Source: DASSQJ01 sp963772645
GTDB taxonomy: Bacteria; Actinomycetota; Actinomycetes; Actinomycetales; Dermatophilaceae
Reading direction: 5' to 3'
Assembly (NCBI GenBank): GCA_963772645.1
Contig: CAVYYD010000010.1
Coordinates: 186,001-250,000 of the forward strand
DNA length: 64,000 nt
The translations under genes and the position numbers were made by a program. Under the pieces are notes generated by a model. The model was given only the letters and a program-made list of their open reading frames with translations. It was not told the origin of the DNA and made no database searches. Positions 45,487 through 53,398 of this stretch are shown one piece after another (within the stretch, counting starts at the first letter, position 1; each line of letters begins with the position of its first letter).

Positions 45487-45882
45487 TCAGGTGTGCTCGT
45501 CGAGCTCGGCGACGAGGCGGGCCGGGGCCGTCCGGCGGTACGAGGTCTCGACCAGCTCGGCGACCTCGGTCCAGTCGGGGCTCCCGCTCAGGTCCATCGC
45601 GAGCCAGCCGTAGGCGCCCTCGTAGCCCGGCACGGTGAAGCGGCCGTCGCCGAGCAGCGCCGGACGCTCGGCCTCGTCGGGCAGGAAGACCAGCGCCCGC
45701 CGCAGCGCCTCGGAGCGATGATCCCCCTTGACGACGCCGCCGAAGATGGCGAACACCTTGCGGGTGAAGAACGTCGGGCGACCGTGGCTCACCTTCTCGT
45801 CCGCCCCCGGCAGGGCCAGGGCGATGCCGCGCAGCCGGGCCAGGAGGGGGTCGTCGTCGCGGTACCGGGGCGGGTGCGCCAT
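45487..45882 (-). CDS. MmcQ/YjbR family protein
   Basis: A 131-residue protein with the YjbR fold: ALALPGADEKVSHGRPTFF, KVFAIFGG, and YGWLAMDLSGSPDWTEVAEL with a C-terminal SYRRTAPARLVAEL. Family members are small, possibly DNA-binding proteins of unknown role. Lies 4 bp after truA in the same direction. Confidence 0.85.
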   Translation of the reverse strand: MAHPPRYRDDDPLLARLRGIALALPGADEKVSHGRPTFFTRKVFAIFGGVVKGDHRSEALRRALVFLPDEAERPALLGDGRFTVPGYEGAYGWLAMDLSGSPDWTEVAELVETSYRRTAPARLVAELDEHT

Positions 45883-45886
45883 CGCA

Positions 45887-46750
45887 TCATCCTCCCCCCG
45901 CCGCGGACAACCCGTCGAGGCTGCGCACCGCCCGCGCCTGCTCGGCCCGGGCGGCGAGGTCGCCGTCGGGGGGGTACCGCACCTCCTGCAGGCTCAGCCC
46001 GTGCGCCGGCATGACCTTCACCCGCGGGTCGCGCGTCCCGCCGGCGAGGACCTCGGCCGGGAAGCCGATGCCGACCCGCCCCTCCCCCACGGCCACGGCG
46101 GCTCCGACGAGCGCCCGAACCATCGAGTGACAGAAGGCGTCGGCGACGACCCTCGCCTCGAGGATGCCGTCCGGGCGCCGCCGCCAGCCGTACTCGAGCA
46201 GGCTGCGCACCGTGCTCGCCCCCTCACGGCGCCGGCAGAAGGCGGCGAAGTCCCGCAGGCCGAGCAGCGAGCGGGCGGCCGCGTCCATGCCTGCCTCGTC
46301 CAGGTGGTCTCGAACGAGCACCGTGTCGTGGCGGCGCAGGGGGTCCGCGGCCGCAGGGTCGTCGCAGAGCCGGTACCGGTACCGACGGCTCAGCGCCGAG
46401 AACCGGGCGTCGAACCCCTCGGGCGCCGGAGCGGCGCGGTGGACGACGACGTCCGCCGGGAGCACCCCGAGCAGGCGGCGTACCGCGGCATCTGCCGGTG
46501 GGCGCCCAGAGCGGCCCGGCAGCCGTTGCCAGGCCTCGGCCTCGACGTCGGCGTGCGCCACCTGCCCGCGAGCGTGGACGCCGGCGTCGGTGCGCCCTGC
46601 GACCGTGAGCCGCACCGGCTCCGGGGCGCGCAGGACCGTCGCCAACGCCGCCGAGAGGACCCCTTCGACCGTGCGCCGGCCGGGCTGCGCGGCCCAGCCG
46701 GAGAAGCCGGTCCCGTCGTAGCCGAGGTCGAGGCGGATGCGCAGGCTCAC
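45887..46750 (-). CDS. truA: tRNA pseudouridine(38-40) synthase
   Basis: A 287-residue TruA. The catalytic Asp is in VAGRTDAGVHARGQVAH; DLGYDGTGFSGWAAQPGRRT opens the fold and FCHSMVRALVGAAVAVG is the conserved C-terminal motif. GTG start 46748-46750. It lies downstream of rplQ in the alpha operon direction, separated by a terminator hairpin, a common actinobacterial order. Confidence 0.96.
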   Translation of the reverse strand: MSLRIRLDLGYDGTGFSGWAAQPGRRTVEGVLSAALATVLRAPEPVRLTVAGRTDAGVHARGQVAHADVEAEAWQRLPGRSGRPPADAAVRRLLGVLPADVVVHRAAPAPEGFDARFSALSRRYRYRLCDDPAAADPLRRHDTVLVRDHLDEAGMDAAARSLLGLRDFAAFCRRREGASTVRSLLEYGWRRRPDGILEARVVADAFCHSMVRALVGAAVAVGEGRVGIGFPAEVLAGGTRDPRVKVMPAHGLSLQEVRYPPDGDLAARAEQARAVRSLDGLSAAGGG

Positions 46751-46832
46751 GCCGGTCAGCCTAGGCCGGGAGCCCTCGGCCCGACTCGTGAGCGGCGCCG
46801 CGGGCCAACCGGCTCGCGGCCTGGGGGACGCG

Positions 46833-46868
46833 ACGAGAGCCGCCTCCGGGGTGGGAGGCGGCCCTCGT
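46833..46868 (-). terminator. Hairpin terminator between rplQ and truA
   Basis: GCCGCCTCC / GGAGGCGGC 9-bp stem, extended by ACGAG/CTCGT after one mismatch, with a 6-nt loop. It lies 24 bp past the rplQ stop. Confidence 0.7.
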
Positions 46869-46891
46869 GGTGGCCGGCCGCGGCGCTCGGG

Positions 46892-47623
46892 TCAGGAGCC
46901 GGCCTTGGTGAAGCCGGCGGCCTCGGCGGCCTCGGCCGTCGTGAACCAGACCTCGGCGACCGTCTGCTCGAACCACTGGCCGTCGGGCTCGTGGTACTTC
47001 ATCGAGTCCGTGTTGCCCTTGATCGGGTGGTCGGCGTCCGGGCTGGAGCCGTCGTCCTGGGCCTTGACCGCGCCGGCCGGAAGCTCGGCCTCGGTGGCGG
47101 ACTCGGTGGTCGCCTCCTCGGCGGGCTCCGTGGTCGCCTCCTCGGCCTGGACGTCGGCGGCGGCCTCCTTCGCCTCCTCCTGGGCGGCCTTGCGCTTGGC
47201 GGCGTCGTCCTTGGCCGAGCGCTTCGTCGCGGCCTCGGCCTCCTTGACGGTGGCCTTCTTGGCGACCGGCTCGCGGACGAGCTCGATGACCGCCATCGGC
47301 GCGTTGTCGCCCTTGCGGGGGCCGACCTTCGTGATGCGGGTGTAGCCGCCGTTGCGCTCGGCCATGTCGGGCGCGATCTCGACGAAGAGACGGTGGACGA
47401 CGCCCTTGTCCCGGACGACGGTCATGACCCGGCGGCGCGAGGCGAGGTCACCGCGCTTGGCGAAGGTCACGAGGCGCTCGGCGAGCGGGCGCAGGCGCTT
47501 GGCCTTGGCCTCGGTGGTGGTGATCCGGTCGTTCTCGAAGAGCGACGTGGCGAGGTTGGCGAGGATGAGCCGCTCGTGAGCGGGACCGCCTCCGAGACGG
47601 GGACCCTTGGTGGGGGTTGGCAT
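46892..47623 (-). CDS. rplQ: Ribosomal protein bL17 with long C-terminal extension
   Basis: 243 residues, twice the usual length. Residues 1-120 are bL17 (PTKGPRLGGGPAHERLILAN, ATSLFENDRITTTEAKAKRL). Then comes an Ala/Glu/Lys-rich linker (about 121-195) and a compact C-terminal module, HPIKGNTDSMKYHEPDGQWF followed by AEVWFTTAEAAEAAGF. That module resembles small domains found at the ends of other actinobacterial proteins (KGNxxSxxYHxPxxxW...AEVWFxxxExAxAAGF). Its role on the ribosome is unknown. Confidence 0.95.
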   Translation of the reverse strand: MPTPTKGPRLGGGPAHERLILANLATSLFENDRITTTEAKAKRLRPLAERLVTFAKRGDLASRRRVMTVVRDKGVVHRLFVEIAPDMAERNGGYTRITKVGPRKGDNAPMAVIELVREPVAKKATVKEAEAATKRSAKDDAAKRKAAQEEAKEAAADVQAEEATTEPAEEATTESATEAELPAGAVKAQDDGSSPDADHPIKGNTDSMKYHEPDGQWFEQTVAEVWFTTAEAAEAAGFTKAGS

Positions 47624-47658
47624 GGCTGTTCTCCTTGGTTAGGGCCTGGAGGCGTCGG

Positions 47659-48693
47659 TCAGAGCTGCTCGTCCTCGGCGTACGCCGAGTCGTCCTCGCC
47701 CTCACCGAAGGTGAAGTCGTCGTACCGCTCGGCGATGAGGCTGGGGTCGAACCCGGGCGGGCTGTCCTTGAGCGCCAGGTTCATCCCGGCGAGCTTGGCC
47801 TTGACCTCGTCGATCGACTTCGCGCCGAAGTTGCGGATGTCGAGCAGGTCGGCCTCGCTGCGGCCGACGAGCTCGCCGACGGTGTGGATGCCCTCGCGCT
47901 TGAGGCAGTTGTAGGACCGGACGGTCAGGTCGAGGTCCTCGATCGGCAGGGCGAGGTCGGCGGCGAGCGCGGCGTCGGTCGGGCTGGGGCCCATGTCGAT
48001 GCCCTCGGCCTCGACGTTGAGCTCGCGGGCCAGGCCGAAGAGCTCGACGAGGGTCTTGCCGGCCGAGGCCAGCGCGTCGCGTGGAGCCATCGAGCTCTTC
48101 GTCTCGACGTCGACGACGAGGCGGTCGAAGTCGGTGCGCTGCTCGACCCGGGTGGCCTCGACCTTGTAGGTGACGGACAGGACCGGGCTGTAGATCGAGT
48201 CGACCGGGATGCGGCCGATCTCCTGGTCGCCGGACTTGTTCTGCTGTGCCGAGACGTAGCCGCGGCCACGCTCGACGGTCAGCTCCATCTCGACGGTGCC
48301 CTTGTCGTTGAGCGTCGCGATGTGCAGGTCGGGGTTGTGGACCTCCACCCCGGCGGGCGGGGCGATGTCGGCGGCGGTGACCGCCCCGGCGCCCTGCTTG
48401 CGCAGGTACATGACGACCGGCTCGTCGTGCTCGGAGGAGACGACGAGGCTCTTGATGTTGAGGATGATCTCGGTGACGTCCTCCTTGACACCCGGGATCG
48501 TCGAGAACTCGTGGAGCACGCCGTCGATGCGGATGCTGGTGACCGCTGCGCCCGGGATGCTCGAGAGCAGGGTGCGGCGCAGCGAGTTGCCGAGCGTGTA
48601 GCCGAAGCCCGGCTCGAGCGGCTCGATGACGAAACGGCTCCGGTACTCGGAGACGAGGTCCTCACTGAGGACGGGACGCTGTGCGATGAGCAC
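47659..48693 (-). CDS. rpoA: DNA-directed RNA polymerase alpha subunit
   Basis: A 344-residue alpha subunit. The N-terminal assembly domain has EPLEPGFGYTLGNSLRRTLL and GVKEDVTEIILNIKSLV; the C-terminal DNA-binding domain has LTVRSYNCLKREGIHTVGEL and LLDIRNFGAKSIDEVKAKL. The tail is acidic. GTG start 48693 (VLIAQRPVLSEDL), with AGAGG six bases upstream. Confidence 0.98.
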   Translation of the reverse strand: MLIAQRPVLSEDLVSEYRSRFVIEPLEPGFGYTLGNSLRRTLLSSIPGAAVTSIRIDGVLHEFSTIPGVKEDVTEIILNIKSLVVSSEHDEPVVMYLRKQGAGAVTAADIAPPAGVEVHNPDLHIATLNDKGTVEMELTVERGRGYVSAQQNKSGDQEIGRIPVDSIYSPVLSVTYKVEATRVEQRTDFDRLVVDVETKSSMAPRDALASAGKTLVELFGLARELNVEAEGIDMGPSPTDAALAADLALPIEDLDLTVRSYNCLKREGIHTVGELVGRSEADLLDIRNFGAKSIDEVKAKLAGMNLALKDSPPGFDPSLIAERYDDFTFGEGEDDSAYAEDEQL

Positions 48694-48967
48694 GGTGAAC
48701 CTCTTTCTCGTGCGGCCCGCTATATGACGCGCACGGGGCGCCGGTCTGACCGGCCGTCCCACCACATCGGTCCGTGGCGGGCCTACCCGCAGTCTCGGGC
48801 CGCTCCGCTCGCGCAGCCCGGGAAACGACGAGCTTGCGAGCCTCGTTTCCCGGAACATCGAGACGCGCGAGCGAAGCGAGATCCGAGTTCTTCGGGGGTC
48901 CACGGGGGCGGAGCCCCGTGTCGCTCCGAGTTCTTCGGGGGTCCACGGGGGCGGAGCCCCCGTGGAG
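48694..48967. repeat. Hairpin-rich intergenic repeat region between rpsD and rpoA
   Basis: 274 bp without a gene. CCGGGAAACGA (48818-48828) and TCGTTTCCCGG (48843-48853) form a perfect 11-bp stem. Two tandem copies of a roughly 38-bp unit follow (48883-48920 and 48925-48965), each with TCGGGGGTCCACGGGGGC-GGA and a closing arm. A third copy lies at 50106-50135. The CGAGCGAAGCGAG-type runs look like REP-like intergenic repeats. Confidence 0.65.
48943..48965 (-). terminator. GGA-loop hairpin after rpsD
   Basis: CCACGGGGGC-GGA-GCCCCCGTGG, a perfect 10-bp stem three bases past the rpsD stop. It may terminate or attenuate transcription into rpoA; it is one of three copies of this hairpin in the ribosomal cluster. 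Confidence 0.55.
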
Positions 48968-49576
48968 CTAGTTCTTGGAGTAGTACTCGACGATGAGCTG
49001 CTCGGTGAGCGGCACCTGGATCTGCTCACGGGTGGGCAGCTGGTGGACGAGGATCTGCAGCGTGCCCGGGACGACCTGGAGCCAGGCCGGGGTGGGACGG
49101 TCGCCGAAGGTCTCGCGGGCGAGCTGGATCGGGAACGCCTCGACCGACTGCTTGCGCACCGTGATGATGTCGTACTGCTCGACCCGGTAGCTCGGGACGT
49201 CGACGCGGACGCCGTTGACCTCGAAGTGGCCGTGGCTGACGAGCTGGCGCGCCTGGCGCCGGGTGCGGGCGAGGCCGGCTCGGTAGACGACGTTGTCGAG
49301 ACGGGACTCGAGGATCGTCAGGATGTTCTCGCCGGTCTTGCCGGGGCGGTTGGCCGCCTCCTTGTAGTAGCGGCGGAACTGCTTCTCCATGACGCCGTAG
49401 GTGAAGCGCGCCTTCTGCTTCTCCTGGAGCTGGGTGAGGTACTCCTTCTCCTGGATCCGGCGGCGGCCGTGCTGGCCGGGCGGGAAGGGACGGAGGTCGA
49501 AGTTCTTGTCGCCACCGACGAGGTCGGTCTTGAGGCGACGCGACTTCTTCGTGATCGGACCGGTGTAACGGGCCAT
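48968..49576 (-). CDS. rpsD: Ribosomal protein uS4
   Basis: A 202-residue S4: MARYTGPITKKSRRLKTDLV, RLDNVVYRAGLARTRRQARQ (S4 RNA-binding domain), VSHGHFEVNGVRVDVPSYRV and a C-terminus EYYSKN. No zinc Cys cluster at the N-terminus, so a C-minus paralogue. Sits between rpsK and rpoA as in other actinobacteria. Confidence 0.97.
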   Translation of the reverse strand: MARYTGPITKKSRRLKTDLVGGDKNFDLRPFPPGQHGRRRIQEKEYLTQLQEKQKARFTYGVMEKQFRRYYKEAANRPGKTGENILTILESRLDNVVYRAGLARTRRQARQLVSHGHFEVNGVRVDVPSYRVEQYDIITVRKQSVEAFPIQLARETFGDRPTPAWLQVVPGTLQILVHQLPTREQIQVPLTEQLIVEYYSKN

Positions 49577-49613
49577 TGCTCTCTCAACTACCTTTCGCGA
49601 AGTCTGGTGTCGC

Positions 49614-50021
49614 TCAGACGCGGCGGCGCTTGGGCGGACGGACGCCGTTGTGCGGCTGCGGGGTGACGTCCTGGATCGAGCCGACCTCGAGGCCGGCCGC
49701 GGTCAGGGAGCGGATGGCGGTCTCGCGACCGGAGCCCGGACCCTTGACGAAGACGTCCACCTTGCGCATCCCGTGCTCCATGGCACGGCGCGCAGCCGCC
49801 TCGGCGGCGGTCTGCGCGGCGAACGGCGTGGACTTGCGCGACCCCTTGAAGCCGACCTGGCCGGCAGAGGCCCAGGAGATGACGGCACCGGCGGGGTCGG
49901 TGATCGAGATGATCGTGTTGTTGAACGTGCTCTTGATGTGGGCCTGGCCCACGGCGACGTTCTTCTTCTCCTTGCGGCGCACCTTCTTGGCACCGGCAGC
50001 CTGACGGCCCTTGGGAGGCAT
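49614..50021 (-). CDS. rpsK: Ribosomal protein uS11
   Basis: A 135-residue S11: GQAHIKSTFNNTIISITDPA, SAGQVGFKGSRKSTPFAAQT and the C-terminal TPQPHNGVRPPKRRRV. Downstream of rpsM in the alpha operon. Confidence 0.97.
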   Translation of the reverse strand: MPPKGRQAAGAKKVRRKEKKNVAVGQAHIKSTFNNTIISITDPAGAVISWASAGQVGFKGSRKSTPFAAQTAAEAAARRAMEHGMRKVDVFVKGPGSGRETAIRSLTAAGLEVGSIQDVTPQPHNGVRPPKRRRV

Positions 50022-50105
50022 GTGCTCTCTTTCCTACGAAGTCTTCTGGAGTTTGCGGTGCCCCGACCTGGTCGCTGCGCGTGGCGTCCCAGCGAGGTGA
50101 CCACG

Positions 50106-50135
50106 GTCGGGGGTGCACGGGGCGGAGCCCCGTGG
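50106..50135 (-). repeat. Third copy of the GGA-loop hairpin
   Basis: TCGGGGGTGCACGGGGC-GGA-GCCCCGTG; perfect 8-bp stem (50116-50123 / 50127-50134), directly after the rpsM stop and before rpsK. Same unit as at 48891-48920 and 48933-48965. Confidence 0.6.
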
Positions 50136-50136
50136 G

Positions 50137-50514
50137 TTACTTACCGGCCTTCTTCTTGCCGGCCACGGTGCGCTTGGGGCCCTTGCGGGTGCGCGCGTTG
50201 GTCTTGGTCCGCTGGCCCCGCACGGGCAGGCCCCGACGGTGGCGCAGGCCCTCGTAGGACCCGATCTCGACCTTGCGCCGGATGTCCGAGGCCACCTCGC
50301 GCCGCAGGTCACCCTCGACCTTGAGGTTGTCCTCGATCCAGTCGCGCAGCTTGACGAGGTCCTCGTCGCCGAGGTCCTTGACGCGGGTGTCGGGGTTGAC
50401 GCCCGTGGCCTCGAGGGCCTGGTGCGCGCTGGTGCGACCGACTCCGAAGATGTAGGTCAGTGCGACCTCGACGCGCTTCTCGCGCGGCAGGTCCACTCCA
50501 ACAAGTCGTGCCAT
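50137..50514 (-). CDS. rpsM: Ribosomal protein uS13
   Basis: A 125-residue S13: MARLVGVDLPREKRVEVALT, YIFGVGRTSAHQALEATGV, and RHRRGLPVRGQRTKTNARTR with a Lys-rich end. ATG 50514 is the standard start; upstream in-frame codons read into non-coding sequence. Confidence 0.97.
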   Translation of the reverse strand: MARLVGVDLPREKRVEVALTYIFGVGRTSAHQALEATGVNPDTRVKDLGDEDLVKLRDWIEDNLKVEGDLRREVASDIRRKVEIGSYEGLRHRRGLPVRGQRTKTNARTRKGPKRTVAGKKKAGK

Positions 50515-50736
50515 CTGTGGATGGTTCCTTATCTGTGTGGTCCGGAGGTCTGGTACAGCACCGGTCCGGCCCATCCTGGTCCGGTCCCCGGCCTCCGGGC
50601 CGGGGGTGACGTCCCGCGCCCACCTGCAACCAGGTGGCCCGTCGGGGGTCGGGTGCTGCGTGCTTCTCCTGTGGTGCGTCTGCTCGAGCCGGTGACTCGT
50701 GCGGCCCGGTGGGGCGGTGGCTGCGGCTGACCGGGG
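50515..50736. other. Intergenic region between rpmJ and rpsM
   Basis: 222 bp leader region of rpsM with no gene or clear hairpin seen. Confidence 0.4.
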
Positions 50737-50850
50737 TCAGCCCTGGCGCTGCTTGTGGCGCAGGTTCTCGCAGATCACCATGACTCGCCCGTTGCGGCGG
50801 ATCACCTTGCACTTGTCACAGATCTTCTTGACGCTCGGCTGAACCTTCAT
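50737..50850 (-). CDS. rpmJ: Ribosomal protein bL36
   Basis: A 37-residue protein, MKVQPSVKKICDKCKVIRRN followed by GRVMVICENLRHKQRQG. C-x-x-C is present, with Cys and His later in place, so this is the zinc-binding (C+) type. It lies 30 bp downstream of infA. Confidence 0.97.
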   Translation of the reverse strand: MKVQPSVKKICDKCKVIRRNGRVMVICENLRHKQRQG

Positions 50851-50880
50851 GTCGCCTTTGCTGTCTCGTCGAAGTGTGTC

Positions 50881-51102
50881 TCAGCGGTAGCGGAAGACGA
50901 TGCGGCCGCGGGTCAGGTCGTACGGGCTCAGCTCCACCACCACGCGGTCCTCGGGGAGGATCCGGATGTAGTGCTGTCGCATCTTGCCGGAGATGTGTGC
51001 GAGAACCTTGTGACCGTTCGTGAGCTCGACCCTGAACATCGCGTTCGGGAGAGCCTCGACGATCGTTCCCTCGATCTCGATGACGCCGTCCTTCTTGGCC
51101 AT
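50881..51102 (-). CDS. infA: Translation initiation factor IF-1
   Basis: A 73-residue OB-fold protein: MAKKDGVIEIEGTIVEALPN, AMFRVELTNGHKVLAHISGK, RILPEDRVVVELSPYDLTRG and the end RIVFRYR. It heads the infA-rpmJ-rpsM group, but here it is separated from map by the methylmalonyl-CoA mutase block. Confidence 0.98.
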   Translation of the reverse strand: MAKKDGVIEIEGTIVEALPNAMFRVELTNGHKVLAHISGKMRQHYIRILPEDRVVVELSPYDLTRGRIVFRYR

Positions 51103-51290
51103 ACCCTCTCAATCCGCCGGTGGGCAGCCCTTCGTCGTGTCGGACCACCCATGGAAGTCGGTCCCGTGCTGCGTCCTGCAGGAATCCACCATGCGTGGCG
51201 CGCACACGTGACCGACGTTCAATGCTACGGGAGGAACCCCCTGACCACGAAATCCGCGGTGCGAGCCGACCCTGCGGGTGGGCAGCGCAC

Positions 51291-51425
51291 CGCCCCGGGG
51301 CGACCGTGCAGGGGGTCGGTCGCCCCGGGGCGGGCGGTACCACCGCGTCCGACCGTGCAGGGGGTCGGTCGGAGCGGGGGTCTCGCCCGGCCCGACCGTG
51401 CAGGGGGTCGGTCGGGCCGGACGAG
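51291..51425 (-). repeat. Three tandem hairpins with constant loop and variable stems
   Basis: Each contains CGACC, then the 12-nt loop GTGCAGGGGGTC, then GGTCG (at 51301, 51350 and 51393). Outer stems differ but stay paired. Hairpin 1 has a perfect 15-bp stem (51291-51305 / 51318-51332). Hairpin 2 has TCCGACC/GGTCGGA plus CCGC/GCGG with one bulge. Hairpin 3 has an 11-bp stem (51387-51397 / 51410-51420) and four more pairs beyond one mismatch. They lie after the secreted-protein stop and about 190 bp upstream of infA. The rest of 51103-51453 holds no gene. Confidence 0.7.
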
Positions 51426-51453
51426 GTCTGCGGGGCGTCGCCTGAGGGCGACG

Positions 51454-52131
51454 TCAGTCGTTGGCCAGGGCCTGGTCCATGACCGTCGTGTAGCCGGTGC
51501 AGAAGGTCTTCTGGGGGGTGCCGGCGGCGATGCCCCAGATGTAGAGGTAGTCGCCGCGGTAGCCGTGGGACACCGGACCCCGGCAGTCGAGGTAGGCCTC
51601 CTTGGCCATGCTCGTCGAGAACGTCTTGCTCGTGCCCATCGTGGCGGCCCAGCGCGCGGTCACCCACGGCTGGGCGAAGGTGTCGAGCTCGTAGTAGTCG
51701 GTCCACGCCTGGCTGGTCCCCACCTTGGACACCAGCTCGTTCCAGGCGTCGACGTGGCCGCCGACCTCGTGGGCGACGACGTTGTTCCAGGACGACTGCG
51801 AGTACGTGTAGTAGGTGTTGAACTGGACGGTCTCGTTGGCCGGGTGGGCGTACCCGACCCACCCGGTGCCACCGAAGTCCTCGATGTCGCGGGTCACGGC
51901 GGCGCAGTCGGTGTAGCCCACGACCTGGGGACACACGTCGGCGTAGGCCGCGGCGACGGCGCTCGCCCCGGTGAGGGTGGAGGTGGTGAGGCTCGACGAC
52001 CGGGGCTTGCCGCCACCACCGGAGCCCTTGCCGCCGCCCTTTGCGGCATCGGCGGCGCCGGCGAGCCCGGCGGTCAGGAGCGCGGCGACGGCCAGGACGG
52101 CGGTCGTTCGCGCAGGGACAGAGGATCGCAC
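51454..52131 (-). CDS. Secreted protein with HEVGGH motif (possible metalloprotease-like)
   Basis: A 225-residue exported protein. GTG 52131 with GAGGAGAT just upstream gives a signal peptide (TTAVLAVAALLTAGLAGAADA) followed by a Gly/Lys/Ser linker. The mature part contains NNVVAHEVGGHVDAWNELV, which looks like a zinc-binding helix, but the spacing is HExxxH rather than HExxH. Four Cys (in VCPQV, TDCAAV, LDCRGP and FCTGY) may form two disulfides. No family is recognised. It stands alone between meaB and infA. Confidence 0.65.
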   Translation of the reverse strand: MRSSVPARTTAVLAVAALLTAGLAGAADAAKGGGKGSGGGGKPRSSSLTTSTLTGASAVAAAYADVCPQVVGYTDCAAVTRDIEDFGGTGWVGYAHPANETVQFNTYYTYSQSSWNNVVAHEVGGHVDAWNELVSKVGTSQAWTDYYELDTFAQPWVTARWAATMGTSKTFSTSMAKEAYLDCRGPVSHGYRGDYLYIWGIAAGTPQKTFCTGYTTVMDQALAND

Positions 52132-52375
52132 GCTGATCTCCTCGAGGTTGCAGGGGTTGACTCGATTCAGCGCTCGACTACCGGGGGCGAGACCGGTGAC
52201 CCCAAGGGCGAGAGGGGCGGGCCGTGTCGGGCGTGGAACAGATGTTTCTCCTGTGACGACACGCCGAGCCACCAGAATGCTTGATTCCCGGCCCTTCGGT
52301 GGTGTAGGAGTCGGCTGTCCGGGGGCCGGCCATCGTCCGATCGGATGATGGGACGTCGCCGGCTCGGGGACCGGG
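52132..52375. other. Intergenic region between meaB and the secreted gene
   Basis: 244 bp, leader of the secreted gene. Nothing beyond its ribosome-binding site was recognised. Confidence 0.4.
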
Positions 52376-53398
52376 TCAGCCGGGGTCGCCCACCGCCGGG
52401 TCGCCAGCGGTCCGCAGGTCGTGCGCGTACAGCTCGAGGATCCGGGCCGCCCCCTCGACGGCGCTGGTGGAGCCCTCCCGGACCGCCTGCTCGATGCCGT
52501 CGCGGGCCGTCCGCACTGCCGGGCAGTGGCGCACCCCGTCCACGAGGTGGTCGTCGACGAGGGCCCACATCCAGTCCTGCTGCTGGCGCGCCCGGCGCTC
52601 TTCCAGCGAGTGCTGCTCCTCGAGGTGGCGGCGGTGGTCCAGGACCGCGCCCCACACCTCGTCGAGCCCGGCTCCGGTCAGCGCCGAGCAGGTGAGCACC
52701 GGCGGCCGACGGACGTCGCGGCCCGGCATCATCAGCCGCAGCGCCCCGGCCAGCTCGCGGGCGGCGACCCGGGCCGGGCCCTCCCCGTCGCCGTCGGCCT
52801 TGTTGACGGCGATGACGTCGGCGAGCTCGAGGATGCCACGCTTGATGCCCTGCAGCTGGTCGCCCGCCCGGGCGAGCGTGAGCAGCAGGAAGGTGTCGAC
52901 CATCTCGGAGACGGCGATCTCGTTCTGCCCCACCCCGACCGTCTCGACGACGACGACGTCGAAGCCGGCCGCCTCGAGGACGAGCATCGACTCCCGGGTG
53001 GCCCGGGCCACTCCACCGAGGTGGCGCCCGGCGGGGCTCGGGCGGACGAAGGCGTCCTCGCTCGAGGTAAGCCGCGCCATCCGGGTCCGGTCGCCGAGGA
53101 TCGAGCCGCCGGTTCGGCGCGAGCTCGGGTCGACCGCGACGACCGCGACGCGGTGGCCCCGCTCGATGAGACGGACCCCCATCGCGTCGATGAAGGTCGA
53201 CTTGCCGGCCCCCGGCACGCCGCTGACCCCCACCCGGACCGAGCCACCGGTGCGGTCCGCGATGCCGGCGAGCAGCTCGCCGGCCTGCTCCCGGTGGTCG
53301 GCTCGGGAGGACTCCAGGAGGGTGATGGCCCGAGCCACGTGCTGTCGGGACCCGGCGCGGACCCCCTCGACGAGCTCGGGGACCGGGACAGCCTTCAC
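52376..53398 (-). CDS. meaB: Methylmalonyl-CoA mutase-associated GTPase MeaB
   Basis: A 340-residue G3E-family GTPase that loads and protects adenosylcobalamin on methylmalonyl-CoA mutase. Walker A GVPGAGKST, switch DPSSRRTGGSILGDRTRM, VETVGVGQNE and base motif NKAD are all present. GTG start overlaps the mutB stop (GTGA), so it is the third gene of the mutA-mutB-meaB operon. Confidence 0.96.
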   Translation of the reverse strand: MKAVPVPELVEGVRAGSRQHVARAITLLESSRADHREQAGELLAGIADRTGGSVRVGVSGVPGAGKSTFIDAMGVRLIERGHRVAVVAVDPSSRRTGGSILGDRTRMARLTSSEDAFVRPSPAGRHLGGVARATRESMLVLEAAGFDVVVVETVGVGQNEIAVSEMVDTFLLLTLARAGDQLQGIKRGILELADVIAVNKADGDGEGPARVAARELAGALRLMMPGRDVRRPPVLTCSALTGAGLDEVWGAVLDHRRHLEEQHSLEERRARQQQDWMWALVDDHLVDGVRHCPAVRTARDGIEQAVREGSTSAVEGAARILELYAHDLRTAGDPAVGDPG

